Assembly (NCBI GenBank): GCA_017547585.1
Contig: JAFYPH010000041.1
Span: 1 to 52,981 of the forward strand
DNA from: Bacteroidaceae bacterium
GTDB taxonomy: Bacteria > Bacteroidota > Bacteroidia > Bacteroidales > Bacteroidaceae
Length of the DNA: 52,981 nt
Direction of reading: 5' to 3'
Shown here: one piece after another, positions 1 through 8,014 of the stretch
Position numbering within the stretch: position 1 is the stretch's first letter
How the letters are laid out: every line of letters starts with the position of its first letter
Notes under the pieces: model-generated
What the model saw: the letters and a program-made list of their open reading frames with translations, nothing else
What the model was told of the DNA's origin: nothing
The model's database searches: none
Made by a program: the position numbers and the translations under genes

Positions 1-216
1 ACGCTTGGGCCTCTCGTCCCCCTTGCGGACAAAGGGGACAGTTTGTTTCGTTACTATTGCTTGCAAGAACTCTCCCCTTTTCCAAGGGGGAGTGCCCAAC
101 GGGCGAGGGGGATTGTAATTGTGTGTGTTTTATCCTCCTCCGAGGCTTCGCCTCTCGCCCCTCTAATCTTAGAGTGGCAGTTTATTTGCCGGGAGCGTTC
201 GATTGTTTATTCTTTT
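1..216. repeat. GC-rich hairpin repeat block downstream of the last permease
   Basis: No gene is convincing here. The stretch contains three short repeat units that recur between genes up to 17.9 kb. One is a TCCCCCTTGCGGACAAAGGGGA-type unit near 3-43. The second is a CTCCCCTTTTCCAAGGGGGAG hairpin near 70-92. The third is a CTCCGAGGCTTCGCCTCTCG unit followed by CCCCTCTAATCTTAGAG at 133-200. The block lies 3' of the permease ending at 217, so the repeat pattern probably continues past the left edge of the window. Open frames through the repeats are judged spurious. Confidence 0.7.
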
Positions 217-1503
217 TTACTCCTCTCTCAATGCATCGGCGGGCAGGATGCGTGTTGCGCGGTAGACTGGAATCCACGTGCCGACGATAGTAATGAGCAG
301 CATTGCTGCGTAGGTTATTGCCGTAACCCATGCAAAGTGAATATAGAAATTGTTTATTCCATATTCGGGGTTGGGCGCGAAATTCTTTTTATCGAAACTG
401 CACACCTCCGGAGCTGCGAAGCCCTCGGTGACTACAAAATGCAGCACAATGGGCATTGCTGCGGCGAATGCGAGTGTCAGCAGAATGATGGCCTCGGTAA
501 TATATTGACGCACGACGCGACTGCGCGAGGCGCCCATGCTGCGCATGATTCCAATGTCGCTGCGGCGGTTGTCCATACGTGTCCAGAATGTGCCCAGCAT
601 GCACAGAAATATGCAGACGAGGGCGAAGGTGCAGAAAATGAATTTCGGGCGTAGCGTGCTCGCTGCAATTTTGCTTGCGGAGCTGTTTTTCAGGTACTCC
701 TCCATGCTGATGAGTTCAATCGCATCTATGAATTTGCTTAATTTGTCCTCCTTCAGCAGGTTATTGAGTTTCTGGGCAAAGAGCTTTCTGTTTGTGCCAT
801 TTTTCAGTTTCACAATAATCTTGTTAGACGCGCTCGAATAGAACCAATCTTCTTCTATGTTTCTAAGATATATTATCGACGGCAACGGCTCTACGTAATC
901 GTTTATCTTATAATCCTCGTACACTCCTATAATTTCGTAATCCTCTTTGGGCTTTCTACCAATGACATTTGCTGTTCCGTAAGTGTTTATTGCTGCCGCT
1001 CTTGAAACAAATATTTGTGTTGCGGGATTCATTTTTTCGGGAATTGTGAGCAGTTTTCCTCTGTTTGCATCCTTCAGCCCTAATGTGTACAGCGCATCAT
1101 ATTTGTCCCATTTCCAATAATAATAAAATGCTTGCACGGGTACATATGCCTCAATGCTTTTTTCGGGGTTGGGGTACAGTGCGTCGCTTACGAATGTGCC
1201 TGCGTCGTTGAAATTGCTTGTCATCGAAGTGGTAATATGATTTTCAACCTCGGGCATATTCTCTATCTTATGCAGTATGTTTCTGAATACGTCTATATTA
1301 GTCTCTCCATTATTGTTGCACTTTAATTCTATAAAATATCTATCCTTCTTTTCGTAGTTGTCGGGGATTGCTTTTGTGGCGTAGACAATATAGAGTGGGT
1401 CGATGAGCATCCACAGAAAGATGGCAATTACAAGAAGTTCGGCAAATATCCAACTATTGTGCCAACGCTGATTCCATATTTGGTGAAAAATCTTTGTCAT
1501 CAT
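217..1503 (-). CDS. FtsX/MacB-like ABC transporter permease, type B (pair 5)
   Basis: 428 aa inner-membrane permease. The layout is one TM near residues 18-42, a periplasmic MacB-like core domain to about 285, and three C-terminal TMs. The cytoplasmic coupling motif SDIGIMRSMGAS lies after TM2, near 315-325, and the protein ends LPADALREE. It has no ATPase domain, so it must use a separate ATPase, most likely the one at 10993-11658. Family knowledge: such permeases act mechanically on periplasmic substrates or extrude them through TolC rather than pumping across the inner membrane. It follows the type A permease 1510-2829 by 6 bp, suggesting a heterodimer. The last roughly 135 residues are nearly identical to those of 5204-6508, while the periplasmic domains differ strongly. 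Substrate unknown. The start agrees with the paralogues (MITK/MIKK). Confidence 0.9.
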   Translation of the reverse strand: MMTKIFHQIWNQRWHNSWIFAELLVIAIFLWMLIDPLYIVYATKAIPDNYEKKDRYFIELKCNNNGETNIDVFRNILHKIENMPEVENHITTSMTSNFNDAGTFVSDALYPNPEKSIEAYVPVQAFYYYWKWDKYDALYTLGLKDANRGKLLTIPEKMNPATQIFVSRAAAINTYGTANVIGRKPKEDYEIIGVYEDYKINDYVEPLPSIIYLRNIEEDWFYSSASNKIIVKLKNGTNRKLFAQKLNNLLKEDKLSKFIDAIELISMEEYLKNSSASKIAASTLRPKFIFCTFALVCIFLCMLGTFWTRMDNRRSDIGIMRSMGASRSRVVRQYITEAIILLTLAFAAAMPIVLHFVVTEGFAAPEVCSFDKKNFAPNPEYGINNFYIHFAWVTAITYAAMLLITIVGTWIPVYRATRILPADALREE

Positions 1504-1509
1504 GGCTCT

Positions 1510-2829
1510 CTACTTTCTTTTGTTGAGTGAATATACAATGCTGTGGCGCAGTGCCGCTACAAGGGGAATGAATGCCGACACAATGTTTATGACCATGCAC
1601 AGCAGCAGCGTGGCAATGAACAGGGGTACGTTGAAGAGCGATGCAACAGGCAGTTGCGGAGTACCCATCATTCTTCTATAGTACATATCCTGCGAAATTA
1701 ATTCGCTTGTGTCGTAGAGGTGGATTATCCACTCCTCTGTACAGTTTACAATGGCAATGCTCAGCAGAAGTCCCAATGTACCACCAATAAGTGTGAGTAT
1801 CATATTTTCGCACAGAATTTGCAGTGCGATGCTTTTGTTAGTTGCGCCGTAGGCCTTGCTGACGCCAAACTCCACCATGCGATTCTCCATGCGCGAGAAT
1901 ATCATATTGCCAAGGTTAAGCGCAGGAATAAGCAGAAAGGCTGCAATCATAATCACTATTTCCGTGAGGAATTTTCTGAGTGCATCCTTGCCGTATATAT
2001 GCTCAATGTGGGTGTCTATACTCTCTATTCTATGTGTGTATTTTTCGTTGCTCTCGTTTATGCGTTCGATAACATTCTCAATCTCCTTTTTCAGCGCCTC
2101 TCGTTCGCTGGCACTCTTTGCAGTGGCGTAAATTTTACAACTACCCAGCAGGGTGTTTGTCGCATGCTCTTTGTCGAGGTACACATTCTCTTCGGGCTTC
2201 AGGCTCATAGGCATATACATTGAAGCGGATGTGTTGGGGGTGATGCTTGTAACATCCTCGACCACTCCCGCGACAATATAATTATTGCCATTGATGATTA
2301 TCTGTTGCCCTGCAACCTTGCTGTCGGCGAACAGTTCCATTGCGAGGCTGCGCGAGATTACCACCATCGGCGACAGGCTTTTCTCTTCTTCGTCGTTGAA
2401 GGGGCGGCCATCGATAAAGTCGAAATTGTATATTCGCCAGAATGGTGCATCGACATATTTTGCGGGTAGTTTCAAGCGCTTTTTGTTGTCGATTGTGGTT
2501 ACGGGGGTGGTGAATGCAGTGTATCCTCCGCCAGTACAGCATACTTCGTCAAGATGCTTGCAATTCCCTTTTATTATTGTTGCGAGCTTGGGCGAACAGT
2601 TTCTTTGTATCCATTGGTCGCCATCTTTTTCTTTGAAGCTGATGTCTTTTATTATGAGTGTCCGTTCGCGATTCTCTTCGGGGTAGATGGGCGCGAATTT
2701 TATGTACAGCACTGCGAAGGTTATCATTATCATTGTTACCGAGAGTGCTGTGCCGGCAATGTAGATGCTTGTGAACAGCCGATGCTGCTTCATCATCGTA
2801 AGTGCTTGGCGTAGGATTTTTTTTATCAT
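1510..2829 (-). CDS. FtsX/MacB-like ABC transporter permease, type A (pair 5)
   Basis: 439 aa. It begins with the type A signature MIKKILRQALTMMKQHRLF, followed by TM1 near 19-44 and a large periplasmic region. Three C-terminal TMs carry the coupling segment RMENRMVEFGVSKAYGAT near 315-332, and the end is SIVYSLNKRK. Within the coupling segment this copy has Ser where the other type A proteins have Arg (GVRKAYGA or GIRKAYGA), which could affect ATPase docking (inference). It is the first permease after the tolC gene and is separated from it by a repeat block. It lies 6 bp upstream of its type B partner. The first roughly 60 residues are almost identical to 6515-7846, supporting recent duplication of the pair. 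Expected product location: inner membrane. Confidence 0.9.
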   Translation of the reverse strand: MIKKILRQALTMMKQHRLFTSIYIAGTALSVTMIMITFAVLYIKFAPIYPEENRERTLIIKDISFKEKDGDQWIQRNCSPKLATIIKGNCKHLDEVCCTGGGYTAFTTPVTTIDNKKRLKLPAKYVDAPFWRIYNFDFIDGRPFNDEEEKSLSPMVVISRSLAMELFADSKVAGQQIIINGNNYIVAGVVEDVTSITPNTSASMYMPMSLKPEENVYLDKEHATNTLLGSCKIYATAKSASEREALKKEIENVIERINESNEKYTHRIESIDTHIEHIYGKDALRKFLTEIVIMIAAFLLIPALNLGNMIFSRMENRMVEFGVSKAYGATNKSIALQILCENMILTLIGGTLGLLLSIAIVNCTEEWIIHLYDTSELISQDMYYRRMMGTPQLPVASLFNVPLFIATLLLCMVINIVSAFIPLVAALRHSIVYSLNKRK

Positions 2830-2857
2830 ATGCGTTTGTTTTTATTTTTCTTTTTAG

Positions 2858-3138
2858 CTCTCCCTCTTGGGTAAGAGGGAGTACCCGTAAGGGGGAGGGA
2901 GTTTGTAATTGTGTATGTTTTTTATCCCCCTCCGAGGCCTTGCTTACGCTTGGGCCTCTCGTCCCCCTTGCGGACAAAGGGGACAGTTTTGTGGGAGTTT
3001 TTACTCCCCCTCTTGGTTAAGAGGGGGTGGCCGTAAGGTCGGGGGCGTTCGTTTTTAGTTGTTGTTCAGACTCCCTCCGAGGCTTCGCCTCTCGCCCCTC
3101 TAACCTTAGAGGGGCAGTTTATTTGCCGAGGGCGTTCG
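2858..3138. repeat. Hairpin repeat block between tolC and permease pair 5
   Basis: The gap of about 340 bp between the tolC gene and pair 5 is almost wholly repeat. An inverted CTCCCTCTTGGGTAAGAGGGAG unit lies at 2858-2909 and a TCCCCCTTGCGGACAAAGGGGA-type unit at 2947-2989. At 3003-3050 there is a CCCCCTCTTGGTTAAGAGGG unit with its GGTCGGGGGCG tail. A CTCCGAGGCTTCGCCTCTCG unit with an AGAGGGGCAG tail fills 3069-3138. In RNA these form GC-rich stems without a clear U tract, so they look like intercistronic hairpins rather than classical terminators. Confidence 0.75.
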
Positions 3139-3173
3139 AATGTTGCTTTTTTATAATTTTTATGCGTATAAAT

Positions 3174-4652
3174 TTACATCTTTCTTACAATCTTCTCAAT
3201 GTCAGCGTCGATATTTGTGTTTCGCTCCCAATCCCACAGGGTGATGCTGCGTATCTTGTAGTAATAGTACCAATAGTACATAAGCTCCGAAATGTGGTTG
3301 CGGCGCGCCTGGTCTTTACTCACTTGGGCGTCGTTGAGGTCGAGGGTGCTTATCTTTCCTATCATGAATGTCTCGACGTTTGTCATGTAGCGGCGGCGGG
3401 CAATGGTGTCGGCCTCTTGTGCTATGTTCAGCTGCGTGCGCTGGTTGTTGAACTGCTCAACGAGGATGAAGAGATTCTGCTTGAAGTTACGCAACTCCTG
3501 CTCTATGCGTGTGAGGGTAATCTCGCGGTTGCTCTCGGCCATGCGCAGTCTGCCGCGACGTTTGCCCCAGTCGAGCAGCGGAATCTGCAGCCCCACCTGC
3601 ACATATTGGTTGTCGTTCAGGCGGTCGTAGGCAGGCTCGATGTCTCTGTCCACTCCGCTGAGGCCCACCTGTGCCGTTAGGTTAATCTGTCTGAGGTTGC
3701 CGCGTGCCCCGGCGACGTCGTAGTCTGCTTGCAGACGGCGGCGTTCGAGGTTTTTAGTCACGGAATTGTTTGCGAGGGCTTTTCCAAGCACTTCGTCGTA
3801 TATAAGGCCTATGGCGCCGAGGGTGTCGGGCAGCAGCGGCTCAATCTCTGTATTTTCGTCGATGGCGAGGAACGATCGCAGGCTGAACATTGCGTTTTTC
3901 AGGGAACTCTCGTTGTTGGTGAGGCTCGAGCGGGCGTTCAGCGTGTTCAGACGCAGCTGCAAAAGGTCGTTGTCGCTTATCTTGCCCATTTCGTGCTTGC
4001 TGCGCGCAACCTCGTAGAGCTTCTCGGCATTGTTAAGGTTCTGCTTGGCGATGCTCACATTCTCCTTTGCCAGCAGCAGATTGAAGAAATAGTTTATGGC
4101 GCTCATGGTAACCTGTTCCGTCGCGGTGAGGAATTCGGCTTTTGCCTCGGCGTAGCGTATGGGCTCTATGCGTCGGTTCCACTTTGCGCTGTTCACGCCG
4201 AAGATTGGCTGGTTGAGGGTGAGTGCTACGGGGGTGCTCATGTAACGGCGCTGCTTCTCGCCGCTGAGGGTTTTCAGGTAGTCGAGCGATGAGTTCAGCG
4301 ACAGGGTACCGCCTGTGAGCCATATACTCTGCTGCACCGACAGCTTGCCGTTCATCTGCATGTAGTTGTTGCGCACAAAGGTGTATGTTCCGTCGCTATT
4401 CTGATAGCTGTTGTAGCTTTTGCTGTAGCTTGGCGTTGTTGCTTGGAAATTTACTTCGGGCAGCAGTCCCGCGCGGTAGATGCGGTACTCCCAATAGGCG
4501 GCGCGCAGTTCGTTCAGGGCTACGGCGGCGTCGAGGCTCTGCGTGCGGGCGAGCAGTATTGTCTCTTCGAGGGTCAGTTGACGTATGTTTCCGCTTGCGT
4601 GCAGGATGGTTGCCACAAGGAGTATCAGGATTGTTGTTACACTCTTTTTCAT
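3174..4652 (-). CDS. TolC-family outer membrane efflux protein
   Basis: 492 aa with a Sec signal peptide (MKKSVTTILILLVATILHAS) followed by a typical outer membrane efflux protein sequence. It has two repeated halves rich in long helices, for example KENVSIAKQNLNNAEKLYEVARSKHEMG near 200-230 and the matching RTQLNIAQEADTIARRRYMTNVETFMIGK near 410-450. Length suits the family. Family role: a trimeric channel spanning outer membrane and periplasm that works with a membrane-fusion adaptor. Here the adaptor is at 17982-19229 and the motor consists of the permeases plus the single ATPase. It has its own sigma-54 promoter 28 bp upstream with the same palindromic upstream site as the adaptor gene, so channel and adaptor should be co-induced although 13 kb apart. 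Confidence 0.93.
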   Translation of the reverse strand: MKKSVTTILILLVATILHASGNIRQLTLEETILLARTQSLDAAVALNELRAAYWEYRIYRAGLLPEVNFQATTPSYSKSYNSYQNSDGTYTFVRNNYMQMNGKLSVQQSIWLTGGTLSLNSSLDYLKTLSGEKQRRYMSTPVALTLNQPIFGVNSAKWNRRIEPIRYAEAKAEFLTATEQVTMSAINYFFNLLLAKENVSIAKQNLNNAEKLYEVARSKHEMGKISDNDLLQLRLNTLNARSSLTNNESSLKNAMFSLRSFLAIDENTEIEPLLPDTLGAIGLIYDEVLGKALANNSVTKNLERRRLQADYDVAGARGNLRQINLTAQVGLSGVDRDIEPAYDRLNDNQYVQVGLQIPLLDWGKRRGRLRMAESNREITLTRIEQELRNFKQNLFILVEQFNNQRTQLNIAQEADTIARRRYMTNVETFMIGKISTLDLNDAQVSKDQARRNHISELMYYWYYYYKIRSITLWDWERNTNIDADIEKIVRKM

Positions 4653-4679
4653 TTTCTTTCTTCTTTTTGCTGATTATAT

Positions 4680-4696
4680 GCAAAAATCGTGCCAAA
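4680..4696 (-). promoter_or_regulatory. Sigma-54 (RpoN) promoter of the tolC gene
   Basis: Read on the minus strand the site is TTTGGCACGATTTTTGC: -24 box TGGCAC, spacer GATTT, -12 box TTGC. This is a full match to the TGGCAC-N5-TTGC consensus. The predicted transcription start is near 4668, about 16 nt before the ATG. The adaptor gene has the same element at 19264-19280. Confidence 0.88.
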
Positions 4697-4736
4697 CTTT
4701 TATTTTGTTGTTTTTCAGGTTTTTATCTGTTTTTGG

Positions 4737-4758
4737 CAGTGTCCGTTTTCGGACACTG
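4737..4758. promoter_or_regulatory. Palindromic upstream activator site for the tolC promoter
   Basis: A perfect inverted repeat, CAGTGTCCG-TTTT-CGGACACTG, is centred about 67 bp upstream of the -12 box. The core GTGTCCG-N4-CGGACAC is shared with 19317-19344, at the same distance from that promoter. This is the usual position for dimer binding by an NtrC-family enhancer-binding protein. No such regulator gene lies in the window. Confidence 0.82.
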
Positions 4759-4795
4759 TGTTCGCTTTTGTGGACGATTGTATAATTTTTCATAG

Positions 4796-5131
4796 GCCTT
4801 GCGGCCTACGCTGCACAATTTCGCCCTTACAGGGCTTTTATTTTCTTTTCATTTTAAACTCTCCCCTTTTTCAAGGGGGAGTGGCTGAAAACCGAGGGGG
4901 ATTTTTTGTTGTGGGCGTTGTTTTTTATCCCCCACCCGCAACTCACTTTAAGTTCGTTGCTCGTCCCCCTTAGTAAAGGGGACAGTTTTTTGCTTGCTAA
5001 AAGCTCCCCCTCTTGGTTAAGAGGGGGTGGCTGTAAGGCCGGGGGCGTTTGTTTATTTATTTATTACTTGTAGTGTTTCTAACTCCCTCCCCCTTTGGGT
5101 ACTCCCTCTTACAAAAGAGGGAGAGTTTTTT
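4796..5131. repeat. Hairpin repeat block upstream of the tolC regulatory region
   Basis: Between permease pair 4 (ending at 5204) and the tolC promoter there is no gene. It holds an AGGCCTTGCGGCCT hairpin near 4794, a CTCTCCCCTTTTTCAAGGGG unit near 4860, and a TCCCCCTTAGTAAAGGGGAC unit near 4966. A CCCCCTCTTGGTTAAGAGGG unit with tail lies at 5004-5050 and a CTCCCTCTTACAAAAGAGGG unit with its CTCCCTCCCCC lead at 5081-5131. Confidence 0.75.
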
Positions 5132-5203
5132 AGTTACTTTTTCAAAATGCTGTCCCTTATAAGAAAAGCTTGTTATTGTTATATAGAATATTTTTTCATT
5201 CTC

Positions 5204-6508
5204 TTACTCCTCTCTCAATGCATCGGCGGGCAGGATACGTGTCGCACGATAGACAGGAATCCATGTGCCGACGATTGTAATGAACAGCATTGCTACATAG
5301 GTTATTGCCGTAACCCACGCAAAATGGATATAGAAATTGTTCACTCCATATTCGGGGTTGGGCAAAAACATCTCTTTGTCGATGCTGCACACTCCCGGCT
5401 CGGCGAAACCCTCGGTGAGCACAAAATGCAGCACAATGGGCATTGCTGCGGCGAATGCGAGTGTCAGCAGAATGACGGCCTCGGTAATATACTGACGCAC
5501 GACGCGACTGCGCGAGGCGCCCATGCTGCGCATGATTCCAATATCGCTGCGGCGATTGTCCATGCGTGTCCAAAATGTGCCCAGCATGCACAGGAATATG
5601 CAGACGAGAGCGAAACTGTTGAGAATAATCTTTTGGTTGATTGTGTAGCGTGCTTCACGTTCAGTGTGCGTCTCTTCCTGAGTTTCGTCGAGCGTGAGCA
5701 CACTCACCTGAAAGTCGTTGTTCCTGTCAATCTGTGCCACAGCCTCTTTCACCTTTTGCGTGAAAGCATCGAGGCTCGTGCCCTCTTTCAGCTTCACTAT
5801 TCTCTTTGAACTGTAGCCCGCAATAGAGTAGAGGCTCGGCCTTTCGAACTTTATCATCGACGGCAACGGCTCTGTGTATGTGTCAAGCTGAAAATCGTCG
5901 TACACCCCGCGGATAGTATATTTTGATAGCGGGTCGCTGTGCGTTTTTCCGATAATCTCTGTGGTGCCGAAAAGTTTCATAGCCGCGTGGCGCGAAACAA
6001 AAATATCGTTTCCTGTATTTATATTCTCGGGCACGGTCAGCACTTTTCCGCTGTTTGCATCCTTAAGTCCCAATGTGGCGAACATATTGTGGTCGCCCTC
6101 CCAAACGTAGCAATACTGACATACATGTATTAACGAGTCTTTCTTTTCTGTATCGTAGTATATTTTGTCTATTAAGTGCATGTCGCTGTTGAACGCTCCC
6201 ACTCTCATATATGTGTCTATGCTGCTCTCGACCTCGGGTAGACTTTTTATTGCGTGTACGATGTTTGAGTGCAGGTTGTAAAGCGGTGAGTTCTCCTCGT
6301 CCTTTATCATTTCCGAGTAGTCAAAATCGAGCTTCACGCAGCATCTGTCGCGCTTTTCGTAGTTGTTGGGGATTGCTTTTGTGGCAAAAATTACATATAT
6401 GGGGTCGCTTATCATCCAAATGAAAATAGATGTCAGCAACAACACTCCGAATACTAAGCAGTTGTGCTTGCGTTCGTTCCACGCTTGATGTAAAATCTTT
6501 GTAATCAT
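5204..6508 (-). CDS. FtsX/MacB-like ABC transporter permease, type B (pair 4)
   Basis: 434 aa. It has the type B start MITKILHQAWNERKHN, TM1 near 18-40, and a periplasmic domain to about 290. Three C-terminal TMs carry SDIGIMRSMGASRSR and the end is LPADALREE. It lies 6 bp after its type A partner 6515-7846. Compared with 217-1503, the membrane C-terminal part is nearly identical in protein and roughly 90% alike by eye in DNA, while the periplasmic part is clearly different. This suggests duplication followed by diversification of the substrate-facing domain, or gene conversion of the membrane part. No ATPase domain. Substrate unknown. Confidence 0.9.
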   Translation of the reverse strand: MITKILHQAWNERKHNCLVFGVLLLTSIFIWMISDPIYVIFATKAIPNNYEKRDRCCVKLDFDYSEMIKDEENSPLYNLHSNIVHAIKSLPEVESSIDTYMRVGAFNSDMHLIDKIYYDTEKKDSLIHVCQYCYVWEGDHNMFATLGLKDANSGKVLTVPENINTGNDIFVSRHAAMKLFGTTEIIGKTHSDPLSKYTIRGVYDDFQLDTYTEPLPSMIKFERPSLYSIAGYSSKRIVKLKEGTSLDAFTQKVKEAVAQIDRNNDFQVSVLTLDETQEETHTEREARYTINQKIILNSFALVCIFLCMLGTFWTRMDNRRSDIGIMRSMGASRSRVVRQYITEAVILLTLAFAAAMPIVLHFVLTEGFAEPGVCSIDKEMFLPNPEYGVNNFYIHFAWVTAITYVAMLFITIVGTWIPVYRATRILPADALREE

Positions 6509-6514
6509 ACTCTT

Positions 6515-7846
6515 CTATTTTCTTCTGTTAAGTGAATATACAATGCTGTGGCGCATCTTTGCAGTCACCGGCAACAGTGCCGACACAATGTTTATGAACA
6601 TGCACACGATGAGTGTTGCCGCAAACAGTGTGGGGTTGAAAATCATTGAAAAATCTACTATCTGCTCTCCCCAATTGTCCATGTCCCAAATACTGCTGCT
6701 CAATACCTCTCCCGAATCGAACAAGAAGAGCATCCATCTGCTTGCTGTGAAAAGCAGCGTTGCGCTTATGGCAAAGCCCAGAATACCGCCGATGAGTGTA
6801 AGCAGCATATTTTCGGACAGCACCTGAAATATGATGCTTCCGGTGGTTGCGCCGTAGGCCTTGCGCACGCCCATTTCCACCATGCGGTTTTCCATGCGAG
6901 AGAATATCATTATACTTAGGCACAGTGCGGGTATCAGCAGAAAGGCGGCGATTATAAGTACAATTTCTTTTATGAAATTTCTGTACGCGTCGTTGCCATA
7001 ATATTCGCGGTCGTACACGCTCTCGACGTGTGTGAGAATGTGGTCGGCAATTTCGTATTTGCATGTTGCGCTGCCGGCATTGTAGCGGGCAATTTTCTCT
7101 TCAATCTCCTTTTTCAAAAGCTCTTTTTCCGATGCTTTTTTTGCCGTTGCGATAATCTTGTACATTCCCGCAAGTTCTTTTTTTGTGTTATCGAACCAAG
7201 GTTTATCTTTATCCAGTCCAAAAGGCATATATATTGCATAAGTCCTTGTTACGGCACTCGGTGCTTCTTTTATTACTCCCACGATAGTATGTTCCTCGCC
7301 ATCGACGTATATGTGCTTGCCTGCGACCTTATGTGTTGCGAAAAGTTCCATTGCTGTGCTGCGCGAGATTACCACCACGCGATTGTTGCTTTTAACATCC
7401 TGCTCACTGAACGGGTGACCGTCGATGAATCTGTATGTGTGCACTTTCCAGAACTGTTCGTCGGTGTACACAGCATATTCCTTTATCCTCTTTGAGCTTT
7501 TATCTGCTGTTGCCGACAATTTCATGAGATTCGATGTGCTGTAGCACGAAAGGTTGTCGAGGTATTTGCACTCATCTTTTATAAGTTCAGCAAGTTTCGG
7601 GGAGCAGCGATGGGTGTTTTTCTGCTCTCCATCTTCCTGGTGGTTTGTTATGGCGGTGATATTTCTTATATGCAGTGTTCTTTCGCGGTTCTCTTCGGGG
7701 TAGAGTGGTGCGAATTTTATGTACAGCACTGCAAAGGTTATCATTATCATTGTCACCGAGAGTGCTGTTCCTGCAATGTAGATGCTTGTGAACAGCCGGT
7801 GCTGCTTCATCATCGTCACTGCTTGGCGTAAAAATTGTTTAATCAT
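6515..7846 (-). CDS. FtsX/MacB-like ABC transporter permease, type A (pair 4)
   Basis: 443 aa. The type A N-terminus MIKQFLRQAVTMMKQHRLF is followed by TM1 near 19-44, a periplasmic MacB-like region and three C-terminal TMs. The coupling segment reads RMENRMVEMGVRKAYGAT near 318-335 and the end is SIVYSLNRRK. It is most similar to 1510-2829, and its type B partner is likewise most similar to 217-1503, so A and B seem to have been duplicated together. A repeat block of about 170 bp separates it from pair 3, while only 6 bp separate it from its own partner. Confidence 0.9.
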   Translation of the reverse strand: MIKQFLRQAVTMMKQHRLFTSIYIAGTALSVTMIMITFAVLYIKFAPLYPEENRERTLHIRNITAITNHQEDGEQKNTHRCSPKLAELIKDECKYLDNLSCYSTSNLMKLSATADKSSKRIKEYAVYTDEQFWKVHTYRFIDGHPFSEQDVKSNNRVVVISRSTAMELFATHKVAGKHIYVDGEEHTIVGVIKEAPSAVTRTYAIYMPFGLDKDKPWFDNTKKELAGMYKIIATAKKASEKELLKKEIEEKIARYNAGSATCKYEIADHILTHVESVYDREYYGNDAYRNFIKEIVLIIAAFLLIPALCLSIMIFSRMENRMVEMGVRKAYGATTGSIIFQVLSENMLLTLIGGILGFAISATLLFTASRWMLFLFDSGEVLSSSIWDMDNWGEQIVDFSMIFNPTLFAATLIVCMFINIVSALLPVTAKMRHSIVYSLNRRK

Positions 7847-7867
7847 ATGTTTTTATTTTTCTTTTTT

Positions 7868-8004
7868 ACTCCCCCTCTTGGTTAAGAGGGGGTGACCGTA
7901 AGGTCGGGGGCGTTTGTTTTTAGTTGCTGTTCAGACTCCCTCCGAGGCTTCGCCTCTCGCCCCTCTAAGATTAGAGGGGCAGTTTATTTGCCGTGGGGCG
8001 TTCG
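7868..8004. repeat. Hairpin repeat block between permease pairs 3 and 4
   Basis: Two adjoining repeat units fill the gap. One is the CCCCCTCTTGGTTAAGAGGG hairpin with GGTCGGGGGCG tail (7868-7912). The other is the CTCCGAGGCTTCGCCTCTCG unit with the CCCCTCTAAGATTAGAGGGG hairpin (7934-8004). The same two units occur in the same order at 3003-3138, so this two-unit block itself appears duplicated along with the permease pairs. Confidence 0.75.
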
Positions 8005-8014
8005 TCGTTTTTTT

